64,000 bases of DNA, from positions 2,604,001 to 2,668,000 of the forward strand of contig NZ_RDTE01000003.1 of assembly GCF_004125265.1 (NCBI RefSeq), given 5' to 3'. Numbering within the stretch: position 1 is the stretch's first letter; each line of letters begins with the position of its first letter. The notes beneath the pieces are model-generated. The model ran no database searches. It worked only from the letters and a program-made list of their open reading frames with translations, and was not told the origin of the DNA. The translations under genes and the position numbers were made by a program. Positions 1 through 8,241 of this stretch are shown here, one piece after another. The stretch comes from Streptomyces lydicus (GTDB lineage: Bacteria > Actinomycetota > Actinomycetes > Streptomycetales > Streptomycetaceae).

Positions 1-23
1 CGGGTTTCGTCAGTGACCCGGCT

Positions 24-65
24 TCAGCCGACGCGCTTTCCAAGTACGAGAATTCGGGTGCGCAT
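24..65 (-). CDS. Branched-chain amino acid leader peptide (ilvB-type attenuator)
   Basis: A 13-codon frame on the minus strand translates as MRTRILVLGKRVG followed by TGA. Five of the 13 residues are Ile, Leu or Val, and a run ILVL lies just before the stop, as in leader peptides that sense charged branched-chain tRNAs. A purine-rich GGGGGGAGGG stretch lies about 8 to 10 bases upstream of the ATG. The stop codon sits inside a small self-complementary element (CGGCT-TC-AGCCG, 19-30) that could start the alternative RNA folds. The controlled gene would lie off the left edge. In S. coelicolor the neighbour of the cdgF homologue is, from memory, ilvB (acetolactate synthase), which fits. The reading and composition are seen directly; the target gene is inferred. 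Confidence 0.8.
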   Translation of the reverse strand: MRTRILVLGKRVG

Positions 66-98
66 GGCACAGACCCTCCCCCCGCCGTGCACCGAGTG

Positions 99-3000
99 TC
101 AAGTGGGTGGGACGGAGGTCTCACTATTTGAGCGCAATGGCGGATGCATGAGCGAATCCGGCCCCGTCAGCCCGCCGTGCCGGACGGGCAGCCCGCTGCC
201 GGTCAGCACCACCGCCCGGCTCTGGCCCGGCAGGTCCGGCACCGGGTAGTGGGCGTGCGTCAGGGACCGCCGCAGCCGGTGCTCGTCGAGCGGCCCGGAG
301 AAGGCCATGCCCATGCCGTGCGTGCAGCCCATGGAGCGCAGCGCGAGGACCTGCTCGGGCAGGTCGACGCCGTCGGCGACGGACTGCATGCCCAGGTCTC
401 CGGCGATCCGCAGCAGCCCTGCGGTGATCTTGTGCAGCCGGGCGGACTCCACCACTCCGTCGACCAGCCCGCGGTCCAGCCGCAGGACGTCGACCGGAAG
501 CCGGCGCAGCGCGCTGATGGCGGCGTAACCACTGCCGAAGCCGTCGAGGGCGATCCGTACGCCGAGGCGGCGCAGCGCGACCAGCCGGCGCTCCAGGTCG
601 TCGAGCGGGATGCGGGAGTCGCTGTCGGACAGCTCCAGGACCAGCGCCCGCGAGGGCAGGCCGTGCCGGGTGAGCAGCGACTCGACGCCCTTGGGGGACA
701 GCGCGTGGTCCAGCAGCCGGCGGGCGGAGAGCCGGACCGCGACCGGGACCGGGTAGCCCGCGCGGTGACGCGCCGCGGCCTGCTCGACGGCCGCCTCCAA
801 CTGCCACCGGTCCAGCTCCGCGGTGCGCTCGCCGTCGTCGGTGAACCGGCCGCGGTCGCCGACCCGCAGGAATTCGGCGGGGGTGAAGAGGATGCCCTGG
901 GCGGAGCGCCAGCGGGCGTGTGCCGCGACCGCGGTGACCCGGCCGCCGGCCAGCTCCACCACCGGCTGGTGCAGCAGTGTGAACGCCCCGTCGTGCAGGG
1001 CCGTCCGCAGCTTGGTGGCGAGCTCGGCACGGTGTGCCACCTCGCTCTGCATCTGGGGTGCGTACAGCTCCACCCGCCCCTTGCCGGCCTGCTTGGCGCG
1101 GTACATCGCCAGGTCGGCGTTGCGCAGCAGGCCCGCGGGGCTCACCCCGGGGTCGGCGAAGGCGACGCCGATACTGGCTGCCACCCGGACGTCCCGGCCG
1201 TCGATGCGGTAGGGCTCGGAGAGCTTGATGCGCAGCCGGTCGGCGATCTCGTGGATCCGGAATTCGCGGGCGGCGCGGTCGCGGGTGCCGTCGCCGGTGA
1301 TCAGTGCGGCGAACTCGTCGCCGCCCAGGCGCGCCGCTATGTCCCCGGAGCGCACCGAGTCACCGAGCCGGCGGGCGGCCTGCACCAGCAGTTCGTCACC
1401 GGCCTGATGGCCGATGGTGTCGTTGACCTGCTTGAAGCCGTCGAGGTCGATGTAGAGCACGGCGGTGTCGTGGTCGCTGGCCCGGCGGCCGGTGACGGCC
1501 TGGGTGACGCGTTCGGTGAACAGCGCGCGGTTGGGCAGGTCGGTGAGCGCGTCGTGGGAGGCGTTGTGCTGGAGCTGGGCCTGCAGCCGGACGCGTTCGG
1601 TGACATCGCGGGAGTTGAAGATCAGGCCGCCGTGGTGACGGTTGACCGTGGATTCGACGTTCAGCCAGCCGTCGCCGCCGGAGCGCTGTTCGCCCGCGCG
1701 GAAGCGGCATTCGATACGGGTGGTGGGTTCGTCCTCGGGGGCGGCGGCGAGGAATCTGCGGACCTCGTGCACCACCCGGCCCAGGTCTTCGGGGTGGATC
1801 AGCGAGGCCAGCTCGGAGCCGACCAGTTCCTCGGCGTCGCGGCCGTAGACCCCGGCGGCGGCCGGGCTCACATAGCGCAGCACACCGGTCGGGGCGGCGA
1901 TCATGATGACGTCGCTGGAGCCCTGCACCAGGGAGCGGAAGTGGTTCTCCTTCTGCGCCAGTTCTTGGGTGAGGGTGATGTTGTCGAGCAGCATGATGCC
2001 CTGGCGGACGACCAGTGCCAGCACGACCGTGCAGCCGGTGAAGAGCACCACGCGGTCGATGCGGCGCCCGTCGAGGACGTTGGTGAGGATGCCGAGCGTG
2101 CAGACGGCGGCGGCGAGATACGGGGTGAGTGCGGCGAGCGAGCCCGCGATGGGGCGGCTGCCGTGCGGCTGGACCCGGCGGGCGGCGGGCTTGACGTCCT
2201 CCTCGGGGCACTCCTCGCCCGCGCGGCGGGCGACCCAGGGTGCGTACGCGAGCAGCATCGAGCCGGCGAACCAGCCGGCGTCCAGGATCTGTCCGGAGCG
2301 GTAGTGCTCGCGCAGCAGCGGCGAGCTGAACAGGGCGTCGCACAGCACCGTCAGCGCCAGCGCCGCGACGGCGGTGTTGACGGCCGAGCGGTGCACCGAG
2401 GAGCGCCGGAAGTGCAGCGCGAGCACCATGCTCACCAGCACGATGTCCAGCAGCGGGTAGGCCAGCGACAGCGCGCTCTGCGCCACGCTGCGGCCCTGGA
2501 AATGAGCGGTGTGGGCGAGCGCGAGGCTCCATGAGAGGGTGACCAGCGATCCTGCGATCAGCCAGGAGTCGAGGCCCAGGCAGACCCAGCCGGCCCTGGT
2601 CACCGGCCTCTTGGCGAGCACCAGCAGACCGACGATGGCCGGTGGCGCGAACAGCAGGAAGCAGAAGTCGGCGAGGCAGGGACTGGGTACCGTGGTGCCC
2701 TGGACGACCTCGTACCAGCCCCATACGCCGTTGCCGAACCCGGCCATGGCGGACGAGGCGGCGAACAGCATCCATGCCGGGCGGAAGCGGGTGCGGCGCT
2801 TGCGGGCGTACAGGCCGCAGGAGAAGGCCGCCAGGAATGCCGCGAAGCTGAGGCCGAAGTCCCCCATGAACGCGGCGACTTCCGGCGATCCCCAGCCGAA
2901 GGCGGCACCGACGGCATAGCCGCCGCAGAGCACGGCGAGGACGATCTGCGGCACCACGCCCGGCGGGTTGCCGGCCGGTGCCGGTGGCCGCGAGAGCATC

Positions 3001-3191
3001 GTCCCGGGGGCGCTCACCGGACTCTTCCCCTCGTCCGTACCGGGCGCCGCGTCGTCCGTACCGGGCGTCGCGAGCGGTGCGCCTGCGGACCCCGCAGTAT
3101 TCCCGTGGGCGGTCGTGGATCGCGCTTTTCGCGAATCATCCATCGGCTGTACATCGCCCGTCGCCCCCCTCGAGTTCCGGATCTTTCGCAT
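99..3191 (-). CDS. cdgF: Membrane PAS-GGDEF-EAL protein, CdgF type (degenerate EAL)
   Basis: Cyclic di-GMP signalling protein of about 1030 residues. It has a low-complexity N-terminus, about ten hydrophobic helices (roughly residues 75-430), a PAS domain (about 430-550), a GGDEF domain (about 560-730) and an EAL-like domain (about 750-1000). The diguanylate cyclase signature RLGGDEFAAL is intact, with an RSGD inhibitory-site motif five residues before it. The EAL half is degenerate. The usual E-A-L-x-R-W reads A-A-H-A-R-W, DDFGTGYSS reads DGFGSGYAA, and the LKIDRSFV-type stretch reads LRLDRGLV, so phosphodiesterase catalysis looks lost. I chose ATG 3191 because GGGAAGGA lies 8 bases upstream; an in-frame GTG at 3248 lacks a ribosome site. 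Equivalent by content and position to S. coelicolor CdgF (SCO5511, from memory). It stops only 33 bases before the ilvB-type leader start. Confidence 0.85.
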   Translation of the reverse strand: MRKIRNSRGATGDVQPMDDSRKARSTTAHGNTAGSAGAPLATPGTDDAAPGTDEGKSPVSAPGTMLSRPPAPAGNPPGVVPQIVLAVLCGGYAVGAAFGWGSPEVAAFMGDFGLSFAAFLAAFSCGLYARKRRTRFRPAWMLFAASSAMAGFGNGVWGWYEVVQGTTVPSPCLADFCFLLFAPPAIVGLLVLAKRPVTRAGWVCLGLDSWLIAGSLVTLSWSLALAHTAHFQGRSVAQSALSLAYPLLDIVLVSMVLALHFRRSSVHRSAVNTAVAALALTVLCDALFSSPLLREHYRSGQILDAGWFAGSMLLAYAPWVARRAGEECPEEDVKPAARRVQPHGSRPIAGSLAALTPYLAAAVCTLGILTNVLDGRRIDRVVLFTGCTVVLALVVRQGIMLLDNITLTQELAQKENHFRSLVQGSSDVIMIAAPTGVLRYVSPAAAGVYGRDAEELVGSELASLIHPEDLGRVVHEVRRFLAAAPEDEPTTRIECRFRAGEQRSGGDGWLNVESTVNRHHGGLIFNSRDVTERVRLQAQLQHNASHDALTDLPNRALFTERVTQAVTGRRASDHDTAVLYIDLDGFKQVNDTIGHQAGDELLVQAARRLGDSVRSGDIAARLGGDEFAALITGDGTRDRAAREFRIHEIADRLRIKLSEPYRIDGRDVRVAASIGVAFADPGVSPAGLLRNADLAMYRAKQAGKGRVELYAPQMQSEVAHRAELATKLRTALHDGAFTLLHQPVVELAGGRVTAVAAHARWRSAQGILFTPAEFLRVGDRGRFTDDGERTAELDRWQLEAAVEQAAARHRAGYPVPVAVRLSARRLLDHALSPKGVESLLTRHGLPSRALVLELSDSDSRIPLDDLERRLVALRRLGVRIALDGFGSGYAAISALRRLPVDVLRLDRGLVDGVVESARLHKITAGLLRIAGDLGMQSVADGVDLPEQVLALRSMGCTHGMGMAFSGPLDEHRLRRSLTHAHYPVPDLPGQSRAVVLTGSGLPVRHGGLTGPDSLMHPPLRSNSETSVPPT

Positions 3192-3341
3192 CGCGCCGCG
3201 TCCTTCCCGGCGTCGTCCCCGCTCGGGACGATACACCAGTTCCGTCACTCAGGGACATAGCGTCTCTACGGAGCGTGACTATCAGCGAATGGCGAACACT
3301 CTTCGCAGTCGTACGGCCTCGTAGTGCTATTGCGCAAGCGC

Positions 3342-4304
3342 TCAACCGGCGGTGGCGACCACGTTCCGCAGGGGCTCGCCGGCCGCGAAAAGCGTCAACT
3401 GATCGCGCAGCAGCCGCTTCGCACGGGGCAGGAAGGCAGAGCTGGGGCCACCGACGTGTGGAGTGATGAGCACGCCCGGAGCGTGCCACAGCGGATGCCC
3501 GGGGGGCAGGGGTTCCGGATCGGTGACATCGAGTGCGGCGCGCAGCCGTCCGGATTCCAGTTCGGCGAGCAGCGCCTTGGTGTCGACGATCGGGCCGCGC
3601 GCGACGTTCACGAGCAGTGCGCCGTCCTTCATCCGCGCCAGGAAATCGGGTCCTACCAGGCCACGCGTCGTATCGGTGAGCGGAGTCGCCAGCACGACCA
3701 CGTCCGCATCGGGCAGGAGGGCGGACAGGTCGGAGAGTGGATGCACGAGGCCGCGCACAGTGTCACGCGCGGTGCGCGCGACGCGCGTCACCCGCGCACA
3801 TTCAAAGGGCGTGAGCCGGTCTTCGATGGCACTGCCGATCGAACCATAGCCCACAATGAGGACCGACTTGTCGGCGAGCGCCGGCCGGAAGCCGTGCCGC
3901 CACTCCCCCGCGTCCTGGCCCCGTACGAAGCCCGGGACGTCGCGCAGCGCGGCGAGGATCAGGGTGAGCGCCAGCTCGGCGGTGCTGGCGTCGTGCAGCC
4001 CCCGTGCGTTGCACAGCTGCGCTCCGGACGGCATCCACTCCAGCCCCGGGAGCATGTTGTCGACACCGGCGGTGAGCGTCTGCACCACCCGCACGCGGCT
4101 CATCCGGGACAGCGGGCGCAGGCTGATCTCCGTGTCCTTCATGTAGGGGACGGCGTAGAAGGCGCAGCGGGCGGGGTCGGCCGGGTAGTCGGGGCCGGCG
4201 TCCCAGTGGACGTAGCGGAGACCGCCGGGGAGCCCGTCGATCTCGTCGGGCGGGATCGGGAGCCATACGTCATGCGCTTCGGCGCGCTGGTCTGCGGTTG
4301 CCAT
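3342..4304 (-). CDS. D-2-hydroxyacid dehydrogenase, NAD(P)-dependent
   Basis: A 320-residue protein of the D-isomer-specific 2-hydroxyacid dehydrogenase family (formate/phosphoglycerate dehydrogenase fold), normal length. The Rossmann motif GYGSIGSAIEDRL lies near residue 150. The catalytic Arg is in NVARGPIVD, the Glu in DPEPLPPGHPLW and the His in ITPHVGG near the C-terminus. These enzymes reduce 2-keto acids to D-2-hydroxy acids with NAD(P)H, or the reverse; the substrate cannot be told. Divergent from the aldo/keto reductase at 4393, with 88 bases between starts for both promoters. The ATG at 4304 has only a weak ribosome site. Confidence 0.9.
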   Translation of the reverse strand: MATADQRAEAHDVWLPIPPDEIDGLPGGLRYVHWDAGPDYPADPARCAFYAVPYMKDTEISLRPLSRMSRVRVVQTLTAGVDNMLPGLEWMPSGAQLCNARGLHDASTAELALTLILAALRDVPGFVRGQDAGEWRHGFRPALADKSVLIVGYGSIGSAIEDRLTPFECARVTRVARTARDTVRGLVHPLSDLSALLPDADVVVLATPLTDTTRGLVGPDFLARMKDGALLVNVARGPIVDTKALLAELESGRLRAALDVTDPEPLPPGHPLWHAPGVLITPHVGGPSSAFLPRAKRLLRDQLTLFAAGEPLRNVVATAG

Positions 4305-4392
4305 GGCCGCAGGCTATGCGAAGAGACGTTCTGTTCAGACGTTAGTTTGGTCTGGCCCTTGATCGGGGGCGAGGGGACGGAGGCAGAGCCAG

Positions 4393-5433
4393 GTGGAGCG
4401 CAGGACAATCGGTGCGGCGGCTCTCGACGTGGGCGCCATCGGGCTCGGCTGTATGCCGATGAGCTGGGGGTACACCGAGTCGCAGCGCAGCTTGGACAGC
4501 TCGCTGCGGGCCGTGCACACCGCGCTGGACCGGGGGTGCAGCCTGCTGGACACCGCCGATATGTACGGCCCGTTCACCAACGAGCTGCTGGTGGGGCGGG
4601 TGCTCAAGGAGCGGCGGGCGGAGGCGTTCGTCTCGACGAAGTGCGGGCTGCTGGTGGGTGAGCAGCACATCGTCGCCAATGGGCGGCCCGGGTACGTCAA
4701 GCGCGCCTGCGACGCCTCGCTGCGGCGGCTGCAGACCGACCGCATCGACCTCTACCAGCTGCACCGGGCCGATCCCGAGGTGCCCGTCGAGGAGACCTGG
4801 GGAGCGATGGCGGAATTGGTGGCGGCGGGGAAGGTGCGGTCGCTGGGGCTGTGCGCGGTGGGAGCGCAGGCGGTACGGCCGTCCCGCACGGCCCGTACGT
4901 GGCGGCGTCCGGCGGGCGGCGGGGCGCGGCCCCGCTCCCGGATGCACGACGGCACGCTGGCCCAACTGGAGCGCATCCAGCAGGTGTTCCCCGTCAGCAG
5001 CGTGCAGGCGGAGCTGTCGGTGTGGTCGCCGGAGGCGCTGGAGGAGCTGCTGCCGTGGTGTGAGTCGCGGGGGGTCGGTTTCCTCGCCGCGATGCCGCTG
5101 GGGAACGGCTATCTGACCGGCACCCTCACCCCGGGGCAGGGCTTCGAACGGGAGGACATACGGGCCCGCCACCCCCGTTTCACCGCCGAGATGATGGCCG
5201 CGAACCAGCCGGTGGTGGCGGGGCTGCGGCGGGTCGGCGCCCGGTACGGTGCCACGCCGGGGCAGGTGGCGCTGGCCTGGGTGCTGGCGCAGGGCCGGCA
5301 TGTGGTGCCGGTGCCGGGCACGAAGAAGGAACGCTGGGCCGCGCAGAACGCCAACGCCGCACAGCTGACGCTGACCCGCGAGGACCTGGCGGAGATCGCC
5401 GCGCTGCCACCGGCGCGGGGGTCCTGGTACTGA
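4393..5433 (+). CDS. Aldo/keto reductase
   Basis: A 346-residue NADPH-dependent oxidoreductase of the aldo/keto reductase superfamily (TIM barrel), resembling the YajO/AKR11-13 type. The catalytic tetrad is visible as Asp and Tyr in DTADMYGP, Lys in STKCGL and His in QLHRADP. The NADP-binding C-terminus reads PVPGTKKERWAAQNANA. It starts with GTG, preceded by GGAGG at 9 bases. Oddity: between the strand ending LGLCAVGAQ and the helix LAQLERIQQVF there is an Arg/Pro/Gly-rich insert of about 25 residues (about 158-182). The second aldo/keto reductase in this window (14517) lacks it; this could be a lineage insert or a compensated frameshift. Substrate unknown. Confidence 0.85.
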   Translation: MERRTIGAAALDVGAIGLGCMPMSWGYTESQRSLDSSLRAVHTALDRGCSLLDTADMYGPFTNELLVGRVLKERRAEAFVSTKCGLLVGEQHIVANGRPGYVKRACDASLRRLQTDRIDLYQLHRADPEVPVEETWGAMAELVAAGKVRSLGLCAVGAQAVRPSRTARTWRRPAGGGARPRSRMHDGTLAQLERIQQVFPVSSVQAELSVWSPEALEELLPWCESRGVGFLAAMPLGNGYLTGTLTPGQGFEREDIRARHPRFTAEMMAANQPVVAGLRRVGARYGATPGQVALAWVLAQGRHVVPVPGTKKERWAAQNANAAQLTLTREDLAEIAALPPARGSWY

Positions 5434-5638
5434 CGGGTCCTGGTACCCAGCGGGACGTCCTTGAGGGCCGGGAGAGCGGCGCACCGCGCAGGCCGCGCGT
5501 GTCCCGCTCGCGGCGCGGCAGCCCCGGCCGGATCATGGCAGGTGGGAGTGGTGCGGGAACGGACAACGCGCGGCGCGGCGGGGCCGCGGTGTGGTGTTCT
5601 GGTCCACTCCACGTCCTGCCGACGAGAGGACCCCTGCC

Positions 5639-6814
5639 GTGCAACGCCGTTTCCGGACCGCCGTGTTGGCCGCCGCTTCGCTGCTCCTGGCGGCGGGCTG
5701 CACGTCAGGCGGCGCGCAGCCCCGGGCCGGGGGGAGCTCCGGCCCGGCGGAGAACCGTGGCGGAGCCGCCTCGCCGAGCGCCACCGCGTCGTCGGCCGCG
5801 CCGCCCGCCAAGGGCTCGGTGCAGGTGACCGGCACCCTGGCCACCGGGCTGAAGTCGCCGTGGGGCGTGGCGGTGCTGCCGGGCGGGGACCTGCTGGTCT
5901 CCTCCCGTGACACCGGGAAGATCTTCCGGGTCGCGGCGCACGGCGGGAAGATCACCGAGCTGGGATCGGTGCCGGGGGTGGATCCCGGGGGTGAGGGCGG
6001 GCTGCTGGGGATCGCGGTGTCGTCGACGTTCGGTACGGACCATCAGGTGTACGCGTACTTCACCACCGCGTCCGACAACCGCATCGCCCGCATGATCTAC
6101 GACGAGAAGCGCGCCCCCGGCAATCAGCTGGGCGCGCCCGACACCATCCTCAAGGGGATCCCCAAGGGCCAGATCCACAACGGCGGCCGGATCGCTTTCG
6201 GCCCGGACAAGATGCTCTACGCCGGTACCGGTGAGACCGGCGACACCGGACTGGCGCAGGACAAGCGGTCCCTGGGCGGCAAGATCCTCCGGATGACGCC
6301 GGACGGAGCGCCGGCGCACGGCAACCCGGAAGCGGATTCGGTGGTGTACGACTACGGCCACCGCAATGTGCAGGGCCTGGCCTGGGACGACGACAAGCGC
6401 CTGTGGGCCTCGGAGTTCGGCCAGAACACCTGGGACGAGCTCAATCTGATCGAGCCGGGCAGGAACTACGGCTGGCCCGAGGTCGAGGGCAAGGCCAAGA
6501 CCAGGGCCGAGCGCTCCGTGTTCACGGATCCGGTCGAGGTGTGGAAGACCGCGGACGCCTCGCCCAGCGGTATCGCCTACGCCAAGGGCTCGATCTGGAT
6601 GGCCTCGCTGCGCGGCGAACGGCTGTGGCGGATCCCGCTGAACGGGACGAAGCCGGTGGCGGCGCCGCAGGCCTTCCTGAAGGGCACCTACGGGCGCCTG
6701 CGGACCGTCGTGGCGGCCGGCGACGGGGCGTTGTGGCTGGTCACCAGCAACACGGACGGACGGGGCACACCGCACAAGGGCGATGACCGGATTCTCCGCC
6801 TCAAGGTGAGCTGA
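5639..6814 (+). CDS. Secreted lipoprotein, PQQ-dependent sugar dehydrogenase family
   Basis: A 391-residue exported protein. The start is GTG 5639, with AGAGGA 8 bases upstream. The N-terminus (VQRRFRTAVLAAASLLLAAGC) is a lipoprotein signal with lipobox LAAGC, followed by a Ser/Gly/Pro-rich linker to about residue 60. The rest is a six-bladed beta-propeller of the glucose/sorbosone dehydrogenase (GSDH) family. It has LKSPWGVAVLPGGDLLVS at the start, QIHNGGRIAFGPDKMLYAGTG with the His used by relatives in cofactor contact, GHRNVQGLAW, and SEFGQNTWDELN. Related enzymes oxidise aldose sugars using PQQ; many Streptomyces copies are uncharacterised. Probably anchored to the outer face of the membrane. 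Monocistronic as far as can be seen. Confidence 0.85.
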   Translation: MQRRFRTAVLAAASLLLAAGCTSGGAQPRAGGSSGPAENRGGAASPSATASSAAPPAKGSVQVTGTLATGLKSPWGVAVLPGGDLLVSSRDTGKIFRVAAHGGKITELGSVPGVDPGGEGGLLGIAVSSTFGTDHQVYAYFTTASDNRIARMIYDEKRAPGNQLGAPDTILKGIPKGQIHNGGRIAFGPDKMLYAGTGETGDTGLAQDKRSLGGKILRMTPDGAPAHGNPEADSVVYDYGHRNVQGLAWDDDKRLWASEFGQNTWDELNLIEPGRNYGWPEVEGKAKTRAERSVFTDPVEVWKTADASPSGIAYAKGSIWMASLRGERLWRIPLNGTKPVAAPQAFLKGTYGRLRTVVAAGDGALWLVTSNTDGRGTPHKGDDRILRLKVS

Positions 6815-6900
6815 TCCAACTGATCCCCTTTTCGGGCGACCTGCCTACACTCGGGGACAGGGGGACGGGTGCGTGTCGACCTACGAGGGGGCAGGGCACC

Positions 6901-7134
6901 ATGTTCAACATCGCGGAGGAACTGTTCGCACCGGGGCGCAAACACACCGACGAGGAGCGGCAGAAGATGTCACTCGTCGTCGATGACGTGGGTGACGGTG
7001 ACCCCGGCAAGGGCCCGATCGATCTCTCCTCGGGGACCGTCGTCGTCAGGACACCCCGGCAGCGGCAGGAAGCGGACCGCGACCGGGAGCGGGGCCGGGA
7101 GCCGGGCGGGGAGCAGGGCCGGGGACAGTCGTAG
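6901..7134 (+). CDS. Small DUF6191-family protein
   Basis: A 77-residue protein beginning MFNIAEELFAPGRKHTDEER and containing a GDPGKGPIDLSSGTVVVR core, which I recognise as the DUF6191 family common in Streptomyces. There is no signal peptide or membrane segment, and the C-terminus is an Arg/Glu/Gly-rich charged tail. A GAGGGGG ribosome site lies about 10 bases before the ATG. Function unknown. It follows the sugar-dehydrogenase-like gene by 86 bases on the same strand and is followed by a G+C-rich hairpin. Confidence 0.8.
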   Translation: MFNIAEELFAPGRKHTDEERQKMSLVVDDVGDGDPGKGPIDLSSGTVVVRTPRQRQEADRDRERGREPGGEQGRGQS

Positions 7135-7148
7135 GTGTGACAGCCCTG

Positions 7149-7179
7149 GGCCCGGCCGTGCCCGTCAGGGGGCCGGGCC
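7149..7179 (+). terminator. G+C-rich hairpin after the DUF6191 gene
   Basis: GGCCCGGCC (7149-7157) pairs perfectly with GGCCGGGCC (7171-7179) around a 13-base loop, 15 bases after the stop codon. There is no U-run, as is usual for Streptomyces terminators. Confidence 0.5.
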
Positions 7180-7462
7180 GGGTGTGCGCCTGGGTGAGCA
7201 GGAGTACTGCGGCTCTCCCCTGACGGCGGCGAGGTGGTCACTCGACGGCTTGTCGATGTGCTCAAGCCTCGTCGCCGAGGGGGGTCCGCCACACCGGGAG
7301 AGTTCCCGGTCTTCAGCCCCGGGCGGTGCTCAAGAAACCCGCGGTGTCGGCCGGGGGCTCCTCAGGCACCGCCCGCGGCGCCCGTACGGTGCTCAGAAAG
7401 CGGCCCGGAGGTCCTTACGGAGCTGCGGAGTTACGGCGCTACGGGGTAGCCGGGTTGCGGGG
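7180..7462. other. Intergenic stretch without a supported gene
   Basis: No convincing gene is seen between the DUF6191 hairpin and the end of the minus-strand membrane protein. The right half holds short imperfect repeats of TACGG/TTGCGGGG type (about 7415-7475), running up to the neighbouring stop codon. Confidence 0.5.
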
Positions 7463-8125
7463 TTACGGAGCCGCGGGTCCGGCGCCGCCGCCCGCCGGGG
7501 CCTTGGGAACGGTCGGCATGCTCCCGAACAGGTCGAGGTACATGCCCGCGGAGATCAGGATCCCCAGCACGCCGAGCACCAGCCCGCCCCAGGCGACGGC
7601 CCGCACCCAGGTGGGGCGGTGCCGGGTGGTGGTCACCACGACCGTCGCGGCGATCACGGCGAGGAGCGCGAAGAAGCCGTTGACCAGGGCGTTGGTGTGC
7701 CAGGAGGCGCCGTAGACGGCGGAGATCTGGTCGGCGGCCTGGGCCTTGCCCGACTGGACCTTGATCTGGCCCACCAGGTTCGCGCGCTCGGCCAGCGTGG
7801 TGCCGAGCCAGGTGCCGGTGACGGACGCGAGGCCCAGCCCCGCGGCGACGACGGCACCGGCGCCGGCGGCGATCCCGGTGGTGGACCCGGCGGTGTGCGG
7901 GTCGTTGTCGGGGGCGTCGAGGGCGTCGTCCGCTTCGAGCTCGCCGGCCTCGTCCTGCGCGGCGAGGGCGGCGTTGTCGTCGGCCTGCTCGTCGGCCTTG
8001 GCGGCGGCCTTTCCGGCCGCCTCCGCCTCGGTGGTCTCCGGGATCGCAGCAGTCTCCTTGGCCCCCTGCGCCGGCACGGTCTTCTCGTCGTCGGTTCGGT
8101 TCTCGGTCGTCCTGGTCGTTCCCAT
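7463..8125 (-). CDS. Membrane protein with acidic N-terminal tail, function unknown
   Basis: About 220 residues. The ATG at 8125 starts MGTTRTTENRTDDEK. Residues 1-95 are hydrophilic and very Ala/Glu/Asp-rich. They are followed by a Gly/Ala-rich hydrophobic helix (about 100-120), a loop with LGTTLAERANLVGQ, and two clear membrane helices (NGFFALLAVIAATVVVTTT and AWGGLVLGVLGILISAGMYL). The C-terminus is a Pro/Gly/Ala tail. I do not recognise a named family. The loop context suggests an integral membrane protein with a cytoplasmic acidic tail. It lies downstream of the MMPL exporter on the same strand with a 116-base gap, so co-transcription is possible. Confidence 0.65.
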   Translation of the reverse strand: MGTTRTTENRTDDEKTVPAQGAKETAAIPETTEAEAAGKAAAKADEQADDNAALAAQDEAGELEADDALDAPDNDPHTAGSTTGIAAGAGAVVAAGLGLASVTGTWLGTTLAERANLVGQIKVQSGKAQAADQISAVYGASWHTNALVNGFFALLAVIAATVVVTTTRHRPTWVRAVAWGGLVLGVLGILISAGMYLDLFGSMPTVPKAPAGGGAGPAAP

Positions 8126-8241
8126 GGGCGCGACCGTAGGTGCCGCGTCTGAGAGTGAGATGAGAATGGCGGCGGCCGGCGGGCGGCGGACGGCGACACG
8201 CCGTCCGCGGGGCGCCGCGAGGGGGCGTCCGACGCCGGTTT

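Noticed and set aside
97..102. TTGACA on the minus strand as promoter of the leader peptide
   Set aside because: A perfect -35-like hexamer, but no acceptable -10 lies 16-19 bases downstream before the leader ribosome site.
13..249. Short plus-strand frame at the left edge
   Set aside because: No ribosome site and no protein-like pattern; it overlaps the ilv-type leader and the end of cdgF.
144..2534. Long plus-strand open frame opposite cdgF
   Set aside because: It lies wholly antisense to a gene with clear PAS/GGDEF motifs; its translation is low-complexity and His/Gln/Gly-rich, as expected of a mirror frame in very high-G+C DNA. The same holds for the long antisense frames opposite mnmA, ligA, gatA and oppA.
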